Made by a program: the position numbers and the translations under genes. 64,000 nt of DNA from Odobenus rosmarus divergens. Lineage: Eukaryota > Chordata > Mammalia > Carnivora > Odobenidae. Location of the stretch: assembly GCF_000321225.1 (NCBI RefSeq), contig NW_004450941.1, positions 47,021 to 111,020 on the forward strand, written 5' to 3'. This document shows, one piece after another, positions 33,007 to 44,688 of this stretch; positions within the stretch are counted from its first letter, which is position 1, and every line of letters begins with the position of its first letter. A model generated the notes under the pieces. It was given only the letters and a program-made list of their open reading frames with translations, had not been told where the DNA came from and made no database searches.

Positions 33007-33059
33007 AATAATAATATTCTCATTTGAGTGTTTGCTGGTATTATTTATTTTTGAAGTGC

Positions 33060-33225
33060 CCTCTAGTGTTATATGGTTCCTTGAAATCCTCACCACAGCA
33101 CTGCACACAGGTATTATTATCTCGATTTTACACACAGAAAACTGAGACTTACTGGGGTTCAGCACACTAATGAAGGAGCCCAAACCTGAATTCAGTTTTA
33201 TCTGGCTCCAAAGCATGTCATCTTC
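33060..33225 (-). repeat. MIR remnant
   Basis: Antisense MIR: 'tccttgaaatcctcaccaca', 'tattattatctcgattttac', 'ctgaattcagttttatctgg'. Confidence 0.6.
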
Positions 33226-34489
33226 AACTCCTTAAGCCACTAAAACCTTAATTATGGTACACAGCTTATAGCAATGAAATAGCTTCGGAAAGGAAAAATG
33301 GTTGCAGGAGACCATTTATTTCCTACAATTCTCTTGGATAATGTCTAATTTTTTAAAAATATGAGTAATACCAAATTTTTGAGGGCAAACAGCAGTTAAC
33401 CAGGTACCTTCAAATGAATTTGTGAAGACAAAATTGAACTCTCTTTAAACTAATGAACACAAGATGAATGTCTTCTCTGGGAGAATGTCTGTTTTCTGGG
33501 GCATATTTGCTACTGTGACTTGTTTATTTTGAGCTGTCCTAGAACACAATATAACATAGCTACAGAGTTCATTTTAATTTCTTGAGGCCTCTCACTGGGG
33601 AAATCTCTGACGTATTCAAGGACTGTAACACTAAAAATGTTCTTAGTTGATTTTATCATTTGATATAGGTGTAATGATGGTAAATACATCGATGTAATAG
33701 CATCTACCATCTCTCTGACTCTTCACCTTGGGCAAGATGCACACATCTTTCTGACTGTTCATTGCATACTTATTTCAGAAAATAATAGAGAAAAGAGAGA
33801 AACAGGAGGAGTGAAGATCAGCTTTTTAAAGTTCCCTCCAGGGCTGCATAGGAGAATGTAATATTATTTGCTAGGGAACAGTGGATTGAGAGGGAAAGTT
33901 TTTACAGTATATATTTTTCTACCCATTGAATTTGTAATCATTTAATGGATGTCCTATTCATACTCCATCACTTAACATAAAATTAAACTTTATGCAATAT
34001 AAATCTTCCTGGCTGAAAGATAGAACTATTGGAACTGAAAAACTTAAACCCATGCTGGGCACTGTTCTGTCTTCTGGTATGTGACCAAATTCTTTTGTGT
34101 ATCAAATAAAGAGGTACCTGGGGCTAAGGATATAATGGCAGAAACATGATCTGCGTATATTCTTAAAACCCACCATAAGTTGAAAACAATTTTTGAATTA
34201 AACATTGCACCTCAAAAACATGGAAAGGGCTTTGCACATGGTAGATGTCATCAAATGTTTTGGGGCATTGGAGTAAATAAATAAGCCCCTAAATCTGTGT
34301 TTTTCCATCCTCATCCTATCACTCCATACGTCTCCATTTTCCTAAAATGACAGAAAACAAAAAGACTCCATGAATGTTCAGTGCAAGACATGCAATGATA
34401 GTAAAGCCTTGCTTAGATCCAGTCTGAATCCCTCCTTCATCTGATCTTCACAGGAGAGTAGAAAAGAAACTAATTCTTGAGATAGCTGA
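33226..34489. other. Unassigned sequence
   Basis: No named element. The minus frame 33510-33710 has no recognised motif. Confidence 0.45.
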
Positions 34490-34650
34490 ACTTTACATAC
34501 GTGATCTTATTTAATCTTCATAATGACACTAAGAAGCAAGTATCATCATTTTACAGGTGATAAAACTTAGGCTTGTAAATGTCCAGTTTAACATGACCCA
34601 GATCACACAGCTAGTAACTAGAACGGCTGAGGTTTGAGTTGAGTTTTAGC
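34490..34650 (-). repeat. MIR remnant
   Basis: Antisense 'atcttatttaatcttcataa', 'ttacaggtgataaaactta', 'cagatcacacagctagtaac'. Confidence 0.75.
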
Positions 34651-34689
34651 TGGTTTCCCAGTCAGATACAATCATGACGAGGACCATAA

Positions 34690-34895
34690 TAATTACTATG
34701 TATTTAGTGCTTTCTGTGTGACATATCGATTCTAATCTTCCCCCAAATCCTTCAAGGTATGTATTATTATCAGCATTTCACAGATGATCCAGAAGTGAGG
34801 CTTAGATCATGTAACCGGTCCAAGGTCACACAGCTAAATATTGATAGTGGATATATGAATCTAGATTTGTCTGTCTCCAAAACCTACTCTTTCCC
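34690..34895 (-). repeat. MIR remnant
   Basis: A second antisense MIR directly after the first: 'atttagtgctttctgtgtga', 'tattattatcagcatttcac', 'ccaaggtcacacagctaaa', 'gtctgtctccaaaacctac'. The two copies differ too much to be a recent tandem duplication. Confidence 0.75.
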
Positions 34896-35321
34896 ACATA
34901 ATACTCTACCTCTAGCTATATAGTAATTGATATTAGCAAAAATCCTATCCAGACTCTAACCTCACCCATACCTCCTCCCACGCAACACACACATACCCCC
35001 ACACACATACGGATGGAAGAATAGTGGCCATTATAAAAAAAAAAGGAATCTTATAATCTGATATCATGAAATAAAAACCAATGTCATCATTATTCTAGTT
35101 GAACAATTAAATATAGAAAAATCTATTACCTCTTCATTTTAGTATCTTTCCATTTAAAAGTTATTTTTATGTCCCTAAGAAAGAAAAAAAAGTTATGAAA
35201 TGTTAATTCTGTTTTGCATCATTTAGGTGCACAGTCTTGTGGTTTGAGAAAAATCATGTAAAAATATTGATATAACAAGTTCTGTAAGATAATATTATGG
35301 ATAAAAAAGGGAAATTAAAAT

Positions 35322-35341
35322 ACTAGATTTACAAATCTAGT
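35322..35341. repeat. Perfect short inverted repeat
   Basis: Arms actagattt and aaatctagt with a 2-base centre. Confidence 0.85.
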
Positions 35342-35388
35342 TTTCCAATGTTTACAATGTTTTCCAATGAGAATAAAGTGAATGAAGG

Positions 35389-35428
35389 ATATATATCTAT
35401 GTGTATATATATATACATAGATATATAT
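35389..35428. repeat. AT-rich near-palindrome
   Basis: About 40 bp reading atatatatctatg...catagatatatat with a TA-rich centre; nearly self-complementary and able to form a hairpin or cruciform. Confidence 0.75.
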
Positions 35429-35482
35429 TTAAAAACTAGCTCAGAAATAGCAAAAGCATTTGCCAGCAAAATGAACTTTCTT

Positions 35483-35885
35483 TTCTAAAACAAAATTTTT
35501 TTTTAGTATAGTTGACACACAGTGTTACAGGTGTACAACATAGTGATCCAACATCTCTATACATTATGCTGTGCTCACAACAAGTGTAGCTACCATCTGT
35601 CACCATACAATGCTATTACAATATCATTGACTATATTCCCTTATGCTGTGCTTTTTATTCCCATGACATTCATTCCATAGCTGGAAGCCCAGATCTCCCA
35701 CTCTCCTTTACCTATTTTGCCCATCCCCTGACCCTCCTTCCCTCTGGCAACCGTCAGTTTGTTCTTTGTATTTATAGGTCTGAGTCTGCTTTTTGTTTGT
35801 GTATTCATTTGTTTTTTAGATTCCATGTATGAGTGAAATCATATGATATTTTTCTTTCTCAGTATGACTTATTTCCCTTAGCATG
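35483..35885 (-). mobile_element. 5'-truncated L1 3' end
   Basis: About 400 bp of antisense L1 3'UTR ('gtgtacaacatagtgatcc', 'ccctctggcaaccgtcagtt', 'ccatgtatgagtgaaatcat'). The 14-bp TSD is aaatgaactttctt at 35469-35482 and aaatgtactttctt at 35886-35899, one mismatch. The minus frame 35641-35826 is a shadow. Confidence 0.9.
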
Positions 35886-35899
35886 AAATGTACTTTCTT

Positions 35900-37819
35900 A
35901 ATTCAGATCAATGGCTCTTGATTAGATCAAGTGAAATTGAAGGAAAAAGGCCTTTGCATAAGTCATTTTCTAAACATTAATATCTCATAAGAATTATTTT
36001 AAAATATAAGCAATTATGCCAGTTTAGACAAAAATCAAATTTCTTGGTATTTTTGTCATTAATAGATCAAAGGAGTTATCTGGAATGACAAAAGCAAAAA
36101 CAACAAAGAAATTAATCTTTGAAATATACCAAGATGAATGAAAATACAGTAACACTTCACCAAGCTAGAAGTTTCGCTTATGGGGAATACAGTCAGGAAC
36201 ACATCATTAAATCAAAAGGACTTGAAAGTGGCCAAAGAGAGGTTGTGATGTCTGATAAACTTAATGAGTCTCAGTAATAGTACAATTTCTCTTGTCTGTA
36301 TTCAGTACCTCTTTATCTTATTTCAACTACAATAGTAATAAATGTGGGTTATCTCATTTCTGAATCTACCCTCCATTGGAGGCTCAAAATTAGAAGTGAG
36401 AAAAGTTTCTAAAGGTTGGGATGTTGACTGAAGTAAGTAGTGATAGTTGTTAGTGAATACAATATAGGAAAACTATTAAAACATACCTCTAAGCTATCTA
36501 GGGCAAATAACCCTATATATGTATCAATAGCCTACAGGAGTCCAAATTATATGGCATTGAAGTATAATAACTGGTATTTATAGTCAGTACCCTAAGGCAG
36601 TGGGAAATGGTTAACGTCCATTCAGATTTCTTATTTTACAAAGGCCCTAAGAGTACACTCTGTTTTAGAATATTTAGATAATAAATGATTAAAACCAAGT
36701 ATTTGTGCTTAAAGTAATAAGCCTTCAGCTATCTAGAAAACCACATGGTTTAGAATAACTGTGGCTACAAGACTGAAATATTGGCACTCACTGATGAACC
36801 CATACTTATATCAAACTAGTTTCTTTTAATATCAGAAGTGTGTGTTTTCTGTAATCACTAAAAAATTAGTGAAACACAAAGAAGTTGGATTAAGTGGTAT
36901 GTATGAAATTGTACTTGCTAGCAAAAGAGGACACTTGGCGGTAGTCACTGTAGAGCTGTGACATTGTCTTGAATCCAAAGAAATGGTTTGGCAGAGATTG
37001 GAGGGGGTTTGTATTTGGAAAAACAAATGGGAGACAACTGGAGAACACTTTCATTCAGGTCCTACAAATTGGAACTCTGTTCTGCATTAATCAGGAGTTA
37101 AGCTCCCTCTGCCTTTCAAGCTTTCTGGAGAGGCAAGAGCTCTTCTCACAGGTGCTCTTGAACTCATTTTCCTGCTTTAGGGATAAATCCACCCAGTGCG
37201 GCTGGCCTTTGGGCTTCCCTGGCTGGCTCTGGGCTGGTCCAGTGCCCTTGTTGTTTTCCCATGCAAACGCTATACCTTCCTAGTCTGCCCTCCATTGATT
37301 TGAGACTGTCATGATTTGAGAACTTGAGAAACCACTGTTCTTTTTATCTGTTTCAAAAGGGATATGTTTTGTTCTGTATAGTCAAATTGTGCTTTGAAGG
37401 CTCAGAAGAGGAAAAAGGGCAAAGTCGCCGAGAGGAGTAATGTGGCCATGACTGCAAATCAAGTTATAAATTGCTAGTGAACTTTAACAGAAGCAGACAG
37501 ATTGGTTTAAATAAAAGCAACAATAAAAATGCACATGTTTTTTTAAAAATGCACATGTTGCTTTGGGGGAACTATGGGTAGCCATGAATCAAGTGGTCTT
37601 TTCTGAGGGAAGAATATTAAGAAATGGTAGTGTTGGGAAGGACAAAGTGAGAAACAGAAAAGGTAAGGAAATTGTGGCCATCATAACACTGGGCCTCAGC
37701 TTGAATTATGCCATGGGGAGTACAGAGGTGACATTTTCTCAGTTTTGAGTCAGAACGGATGATATATTTCATTGTGTTGGCAGTTCACTAGGGATCAGGA
37801 ATAGTTACTGTTTTGAGCA
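35900..37819. other. Unassigned sequence
   Basis: No element recognised over about 1.9 kb. Frames at 36832-37283 and 37563-37748 have no motif. The region 36960-37290 is less AT-rich than its neighbours, for reasons not visible. Confidence 0.45.
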
Positions 37820-38016
37820 GTTTTATATAGATAGGTCTGATTGATATACAAAGAACAGAACATATTTAATGTGTACAATTTGATAAGTTCGGACATATGC
37901 AAACACCAGTGATACCATCTCCACAATCGAGACATATGCAACACCTCCTAAAATTTTCTTATGTCTCCGTGTTTTTATTTTTGCTTTGTTTTAGTAATAA
38001 CATTTAACATGCAATT
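37820..38016 (-). mobile_element. Old L1 3'UTR fragment, antisense
   Basis: 'ttgatatacaaagaacagaa', 'aatgtgtacaatttgataag', 'catatgcaaacaccagtgat', 'accatctccacaatcgagac' are typical of L1M 3'UTR antisense. Confidence 0.7.
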
Positions 38017-38029
38017 TGAACAACAGCAT

Positions 38030-38234
38030 ATTTTTTTTTTCTTTTTAAAGATTTTATTTATTTATTTGACAGAGATACACAGCGAAGAGAGGGAACACAA
38101 GCAGGGGGAGTGGGAGAGAGAGAAGCAGGCTTCTCGCAGAGCAGGGAGCCCGATGCAGGGCTTGATCCCAGGACCCTGGGATCACGACCCGAGCCGAAGG
38201 CAGACGCTTAACGACTGAGCCACCCAGGTGCCCC
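38030..38234 (-). mobile_element. CAN SINE, full length, antisense
   Basis: Tail, AAAGATTTTATTTATTTATTTGACAGAG, body and head 'gagccacccaggtgcccc' are complete. A 13-bp perfect TSD, tgaacaacagcat, is at 38017-38029 and 38235-38247. Confidence 0.96.
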
Positions 38235-38247
38235 TGAACAACAGCAT

Positions 38248-39250
38248 GTTTGAACAACACTATAGACCAAATGGACCATACAGATGTATACAGAATATTC
38301 CATCCAGCAGCAACAGAATGCACATTCTTCTCAAGAGCACATGCAACATTCTTTATGACAGATTGTATGTTAGGGCACAAAACAAGTCTTAACAAACTAA
38401 AAAAGGATGAAATGATATCAACTGTCATTCCCAACCACAATGGCATATAACAGGAAATCAGTAACAGGAGCAAAACTGGAAAATTCACATACATGTAGAA
38501 TTAATACATTCCTGAACAACCAATGGGTCAAAGAAGAAATAAAAGAGAAAAAAAAATACCTTGAGACAAATGAAAATGGAAATACAACATACCAAAGCTT
38601 ATGGGATGCAGCAAAAGCAGTTATAAGAGGGAAGTTTAAAGCTATAAACACCTACATGAAGGAAAAAAAAAAGAAAGATGTCAAATAAACAATCCAAATT
38701 TACATGTGAAGGAATTAGGAAAGGAGAACAAACTAAGCCTGAAGTTAGCAGAAGAAAGGAAATGAAGATTACAGCAGGAAGAAATGAAATAGAGAATAGG
38801 AAAAAAAAATAGAAAAGATCAGTAAGTCGAATAGTTGGCTTTTTTAAAGATAAAAATGACAAACTGCAGATTAACCAAGCAAAAAAGAGAGAGAACTCAA
38901 AGAAAATTATGAATGAAAGAGGAGACGTTATAACTGATACCACAGAAATACAAAGGATCATAAGACACTACTGTGAATAACTATATGCGAACAAATTAGA
39001 TAACCCAGAAGGATATATTACTAGAAACATACCACTTAGCAAGACTGAATCAGGAGAAATAGAAGATGTGAACAGACCAATAATGAGTAAGGAGATAGAC
39101 TCAGTAATGAAAAAGCTCCCTGCAAAGAAAAACCTAGGACCAGATGGTTTCACTGGTGAATGTTACCAAACAACTAAAGAAGAATGATGAACACCGATCC
39201 TTCTCAAACTCTTCCAAAAAATTGAAGAGTAGGAAACACTCTCAAAATAC
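38248..39250 (+). mobile_element. Old L1, ORF2 segment
   Basis: Sense-strand ORF2 in decayed frames: the C-terminal part of the endonuclease region ('[20 protein letters not shown]'), '[20 protein letters not shown]', and the start of the reverse transcriptase region near 39140 ('GPDGFTGECYQTT'). Multiple stops and frameshifts. The sequence then jumps to the ORF2 C-terminus at about 39250, so most of the reverse transcriptase is deleted. Confidence 0.85.
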
Positions 39251-40125
39251 ATTAGGAATTTATACAACTCCATTGAAAAAAAAAAAAAACACACACCACA
39301 ATCTGATTTAAAAATGGGCAAAGAATCTGAATAGACATTTTTCCAAAGAAGACCTACACATGGCCAATAGGTAGATGTAAAGGTGCTCAACATCATTAAT
39401 CATCAGGAAAATGCAAATCAAAACCACACTGTGATATCACCTCACACTTGATAGAATTGCTGTTGTTGAAAATACAAGAGATAACAAGTGTTGGCCAGGA
39501 TACGAAGAAAGGAGAACACTTGTATACTGCTGGTGGGAATGTACATTGGTATAGCCACTATGGGAAACAGTATGGAAGTTCCTCATTACATCAAAAATAG
39601 AACTACCATATGATTTTGCAATTCCGCTGCTGGGTATTTATCTGAAGGAAATTAAATCACTATCCCAAAAAAATATCTGCCCCCGCTCCGCCCCCCCTTC
39701 ACTGTAGCATTATTAACAATAGCTAAGACACAGAAACAACCTAAGTGCCAGTTGACAGATGAATAAATAAAGAAAATGTATATATATGCAATGGATTATT
39801 ATTCAGCCTTAAAAAAGAAGGAAATCCTGCCATTTGTGACAACATGGATGAAATTTGAGGGCATTGGGATAAGTGAAATAAGTCACACAGAGAAAAGCAA
39901 ATACTATATGATTACACTGTGAAATTAAAAAAAAAAATGAACTCATAAAGACAAAGAGTAAATTGGTGGTTGCCAGGGGCAGCAGGGTGAGGGAAATGGG
40001 GCAATGTTGGTCAAAGGATACAAATTTCCAGTTACAAGGTGAATAAGTTCTGGGTGACTATAGTTAACAGTACTGTGTTGTCTACTTGAAAGTTGTTCAG
40101 ACAGCAGATCTTAAATGTTCTCATG

Positions 40126-40164
<39 letters not shown>

Positions 40165-40320
40165 AAGAAAATGGTAAGTATGTGAGGCGATGGATGTGTT
40201 AACTTACCTAGTGTGGGTAATCAATTCACAATGTATATGTGTATCAAATCATGTTGTACACCTTAACTCACAGTGTTGTATGTCAGTTACATCTCAATAA
40301 ATCTGGAAAAAATAAATTGC
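39251..40320 (+). mobile_element. Old L1, ORF2 C-terminus and 3'UTR
   Basis: 'ttaaaaatgggcaaagaatc', 'aacatcattaatcatcagga', 'atacaagagataacaagtgt', then the 3'UTR 'gtggttgccaggggcagcag', 'gaataagttctgggtgacta', and the end 'cagttacatctcaataaatc' with an A-rich tail. It contains a (CA)n at 40127-40160. It may be the same insertion as 38248-39250 with an internal deletion. Confidence 0.85.
40127..40160. repeat. (CA)n microsatellite
   Basis: Seventeen uninterrupted CA units inside the L1 3'UTR. Confidence 0.93.
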
Positions 40321-40339
40321 AGGCAAAAAAAAAAATCCA

Positions 40340-40520
40340 TGAACTATATCCCTTTATATTTGAAGTGCCTAATCCCGTGCTGCTCCCTATAAGTGCTGTG
40401 TTGTACTGCAGATCTCTAGAATTTATTCCTTCAGCATAACTGAATCTCCATACGTATTGAACAGCAACGTCCTTTTTCTCCCAACCCCCCAGCCACTGGC
40501 AACCACTAGTTAACTTGGTT
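40340..40520 (-). mobile_element. L1 3'UTR fragment, antisense
   Basis: 'tgttgtactgcagatctcta', 'gaacagcaacgtcctttttc', 'cccagccactggcaaccact', antisense to an L1M 3'UTR. It abuts the plus-strand L1 end, so it is a separate fragment. Confidence 0.7.
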
Positions 40521-42749
40521 TTTTCATCAAGTAATTCTAGTTGACCATACCTGGACTACTTTCACATTAGAATGGCTGGCCTCTAGGGAAATTTCTGTCA
40601 CCCTTCTGCCTGAAGAAGAAACTGCAGGTACTTTTGTCAAGCCAACTATATAGTAAGCTGTGAACCAGTCATATTTTTGTTTTTGTTGTTTTTACCCATG
40701 GAAATATGAGTTCTAAATAGAATCTAATCATTAGGCTATAAGTATACTAACCTTAGAGTTAGCTATTATTTGAAAGCCCTTGAAAGAGTGACAATTTAAG
40801 CTGAATTAAGTACAGTTAATAATGCAGCCTAGTTCTACATACAAGTCCTTCTCTAGATACAAAAGCAGAAAACTGCCTCTTTGGGTTATAAAATCACAGC
40901 AATCCTTTTGGAAAATGTTTGGATTGAGTTTAAGAAGAAAAGATTAGCTTAGAAATTAGGGAAGCAGGGTAGTGTTTAAACTGTTGAAATGACTAGACTG
41001 TTTCCAGTATCCTTGGCCACTCTCAAAATAGCTCTTTGCATAAAGTCATCTGCCTAAACAATATATTACATAAAACCTTACGTATCCACCAAGGGACCTG
41101 TACAGAGCAACACTTTGTTTTCCTAATTCGAGTTATGGTATGCCTCTGAAAATAATGTCCTCTTTTTCAAAAGTGCAATTTAGAACACTTTTTTTTAAAG
41201 ATGTGTTCTGTACAGCCCCGGGGGCTCCACTGAGCCCTGTTAAAGCAGTGGACAAGGAAGGTGACTTATGGAACTGATGACTACAAGGAATAGGATTTAA
41301 TTATTTGCATCTGACCCAGGTTTATTGTTAACTATCATTTAAGTGTGATATTTACTGCAGAATAATTTTTTAGTCATAAACCATCCCCTGGCATGTAATA
41401 ATAAACAATGCATGCAATGCATATTACTGGGAAAGCAGAAAGACTACCATTTGACTCATTCCCTAAGTGGACAGGTGGGTGGACATACCAAAGCATGTCT
41501 TCCCAAATCTTATTTAGGTCATTGTCTTGCTTTCGAAATGCAGAAACTAAGAACTGACTTCTTTGTTCCTTGTGTCCTGAAGTAAGCACTCTTCTTAGTT
41601 CAAGTTGCCCAAATTTACAGGTCATGGGGATGGGGGAGACACATCAGAGGGCAAAAGGAAGTACTGAAGGATATAAGATTTTAAAAACAGTTAACATTTC
41701 AAAATCATTTTTCTGTTTCATTTGTTTTTGAGGGGGTGCATTGCAAAAAGGGAAATTGGTCTAAATGAGAAGGTATTTTGAGAAGTCTTTGGGGGTAGCC
41801 AATGTAGCTAAACAGATGCGCTGAAATGCATTTTGCAGGGATAAACAATATCCCCCAATAAGACCATTTTGTGAAACATTGAGTTTCTTATTATTTTATG
41901 ATTCAACTGTCAATTGAGTTCAGTTCTGATGTATTTCTGAGTGCTTCAAGGCACATTTCCCAACACGATTTGAGCAGAAGAAGCAAGAATGCATTTCCAT
42001 GTGAATATAGAAATAAGGAAACCTGATATCTATTCTCCAAGTTCAGGAATTTATGCCAAAATTCATTAACATTCAAATTATGAATTAACTGTCAGCTCTG
42101 AGCACCTCAGTAAACAAAGCAAGGGCCATACAGAGTCTTCAATGTCTGGATAGCCCAGTTTTGTTCTTAGAACCTCTAGTAACAAATTCAGCAGAGAGTA
42201 GTCTGGCAATGTTTTCAAACATGTTCTAGGTTATTTGCAATCCTTGGAATCAGCTCATATAATAGTACTAATATTCTGGACAAACAGCATGGTAAACATA
42301 ACTTTCAGGAAACAAAACAGAAAAAAGGAATTTGAGTAAACTGAGGGGATAGGTATTTTAAGACTCAATCAACTAACTATTGCTTTTCCCAATATTTTTG
42401 GAATTTGAAAGCATTGTTTCTCAAACTGTGTTCCAGACTTTCTATACTTTAATAAATTCTCCAGATCATTCCTGTGTGTGTTTGAGAACCATCAACCTTG
42501 AGAAATTTATGCATATATTCATTTATTTACCTCTATGTAGAATACTATGTGTATGGATATACATGTGTGAATACTCACATATTAGTCTTATAAATCTTAG
42601 TATTATCAATATATTAGTATTATTGAATATATTAGTATTACTGAGGAAAAGAGCAGACTAAATATAGCTATTAATAGGTTTCTGAGCAGCTTTTTAAATG
42701 ATCTTTATGATAGTAACATTGGAAAGATTGGGTTTATAGTAGTAATAGT
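40521..42749. other. Unassigned sequence
   Basis: About 2.2 kb without any recognised element. The minus frame 41374-41625 and plus frame 42380-42661 have no motif. Confidence 0.5.
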
Positions 42750-42890
42750 ATATAATATTTAAGGAACACTTACATCTCTGAACTGTGCTGAGGGCTTTAC
42801 AAATATCTTCTTACTCCATTCTCACCACATTCCTTTGAGTTAAGGGGCTCTTATTTCCTTTTGTTACAAAAGGGGAGGAAGTCACTTCTA
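42750..42890 (-). repeat. MIR remnant
   Basis: 'tttaaggaacacttacatct', 'gctgagggctttacaaatat', 'ctccattctcaccacattcc' in antisense MIR order. Confidence 0.6.
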
Positions 42891-43004
42891 TGGGGCTGGT
42901 TGTTCACATTTATCTATTTAACTTGTATATGTTCAAAGATAGTTAAGGATCTGTGCTAATAATTACTGAGACTAGAACAAGAAAAGCATGAATAATAATT
43001 ATAA

Positions 43005-43215
43005 GAGTAGCAAACATTTATGGAGTGATTACTGTGTGCCAGGCACTGGACTACACATTTTACATTAATGATCTTATTTCATTCTCCTATCAACACTATG
43101 TGAAATATACTGCCTTAACTCCTATTTTCTAGGTGAGGAAATTGAGGCTCAGAGATTAATTTATTGAGAATCATATAGCTAATGCTAGTGCCTCACTCCA
43201 GAGTGCATTTCCGAA
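43005..43215 (-). repeat. MIR remnant
   Basis: Well preserved antisense MIR: 'tactgtgtgccaggcactgg', 'tgatcttatttcattctcct', 'ctaggtgaggaaattgaggc', 'gagaatcatatagctaatgc'. Confidence 0.8.
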
Positions 43216-43229
43216 TCTCAAAATCTTTT

Positions 43230-43570
43230 TCCAGCCTGCCTCCCTGCCTGCCTTTTCCTTCCTTTTTGCGACAAATATATTTGAATTTGGTTGCCATCAT
43301 TCTGAAAAAACAACTCCCTCAGCCCTGAAACATTTCTGAGCTTCTTTCTTTGTTTTCTGTCTTAGAGGTTTATTCTTACTGCTCCTATTTCCTCCCTTCC
43401 CGTTAAATCCCTTATCCTTTGCAATTGGAAATCGGCCATCATCAATTTCTAAAGCTGCTTCCTTCAAGGTCGCAAAAGGCTTGTTAATTATATATCTAAC
43501 AAAGGTTTCTCCGTTCTCATCATCCTAGACTTCTTTGCTCAGGATGCTCAACAAAGGCCACTGAGCAGAA
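43230..43570 (+). repeat. L2 LINE internal fragment
   Basis: 'ttctaaagctgcttccttca', 'aggtcgcaaaaggcttgtta' and 'tctccgttctcatcatccta' correspond to the L2 ORF2 region just before the reverse-transcriptase active site. Heavily decayed. Confidence 0.5.
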
Positions 43571-44462
43571 AAGAATGGGCTAGTAACTTGGTTGTTTAAA
43601 TGCATTACTAACCTGCTTTTTTGGTTTGTTTGTTTTCTTTTGTCTTTTCAGTGTTTTTCTGTTTTTTTTTTTTTTTTTTTTTTGCTCCTTCTCCACAGAG
43701 GCTTTGCGGTATTGAGCAGTATTGCTTAACCAGGGGTGCACATAAGCAGTAGCTCCAAGGATTTTGATTCAGGGGTTCTAGGGTGAAACTAGGCATATGT
43801 ATTTTCAACATGTTCTTCACATAATTCTGCTTTGTACCAAGTATTGGGATTAACTGCTGGATAATTAGCAGCTGTTTGGTTTTTTTCCTAAGATGTACCA
43901 TAAAAAAATAATGATTTGCTTTTTTTATTTGAAGAACATGCTTTTTTACCTGCATGTTTTCATATTTTCAGTTTTTAAAGTCTACTGATAAACTATTTAA
44001 TCTTACCCTTGCAGCTTTAAATCTGTTGGCATTATGGCTCAGAAAAAGACAACTAAAAAATTATAGATATTTGCCTCATGAAGTTTGGAGTTTTAGGTAG
44101 TAAATAAGGAGAGTATAAATATAACTCTCCTTAGAAGTTTATTAGGTCATATTACCATTGATTTTTTTCAATTATAAATTATGATTTTTTAGAATTACTA
44201 TGTAAAATGAAGCATATTGTAATTTATCCTTGATGGCTAAACTGATGGCTAAGAATGAGGTCTTTCATGTCTTTTCAATATATAAATGTTCCTCTTGCTT
44301 CTCTACATGACAGATTTTTTTAAATGTTCCAGAATTACTTTACCCTACTTTAAGTAATGTAACTAATCTAATTCTTCATCCTAAACCAAACGGGCTACTG
44401 AAACCTATCATACATGATTTACTGGAGGAAATTTAAAATCTATACAAATAATAATTTTCCTA
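43571..44462. other. Unassigned sequence with a T run
   Basis: A run of 22 T at 43662-43683. I cannot attach an L1 or SINE to it; the minus frame 43608-43955 runs through it. Confidence 0.4.
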
Positions 44463-44480
44463 CTAAAATAAGGGTGTTTT

Positions 44481-44670
44481 GTTTAATTTATTTATTTTAA
44501 GATTTTATTTACTTAGAGAGAGAGAGAGAGACAGAGAGAGTGAGCAAGAGCATGAGCTGCAGGGAGAGGTAGAGGGAAAGGGAGAAGCAGACTCCCCACT
44601 GAGCAGGGACCCTGGGATCATGACCTGAGCCAAAGGCAGATGCTTAACTGACTGAACCACCCAAGCGCCC
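44481..44670 (-). mobile_element. CAN SINE, antisense, internally deleted
   Basis: A perfect 18-bp TSD, ctaaaataagggtgtttt, is at 44463-44480 and 44671-44688. Compared with other copies, about 26 bases between 'gagcaggga' and 'ccctgggatcatgacc' are missing. Confidence 0.96.
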
Positions 44671-44688
44671 CTAAAATAAGGGTGTTTT

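Larger units (their letters stand above)
30456..33059. other. Unassigned sequence
   Basis: Largest repeat-poor stretch of the middle part. Contains the small splice-flanked segment 31532-31599, a 12-A run near 32672, and an (ACC)n at about 32988-33006. Frames at 31343-31603 and 32326-32523 show no motif. Confidence 0.45.
34896..35468. other. Unassigned AT-rich sequence with inverted repeats
   Basis: Contains the inverted repeats at 35322-35341 and 35389-35428; nothing else named. Confidence 0.4.

Noticed and set aside
34490..34895. Tandem duplication of a MIR
   Set aside because: The two adjacent MIRs differ extensively and retain different segments, so independent insertions are simpler.
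43662..43683. Long T run as the tail of a minus-strand retroposon
   Set aside because: The sequence to its right does not match SINE or L1, and no TSD pair was found.
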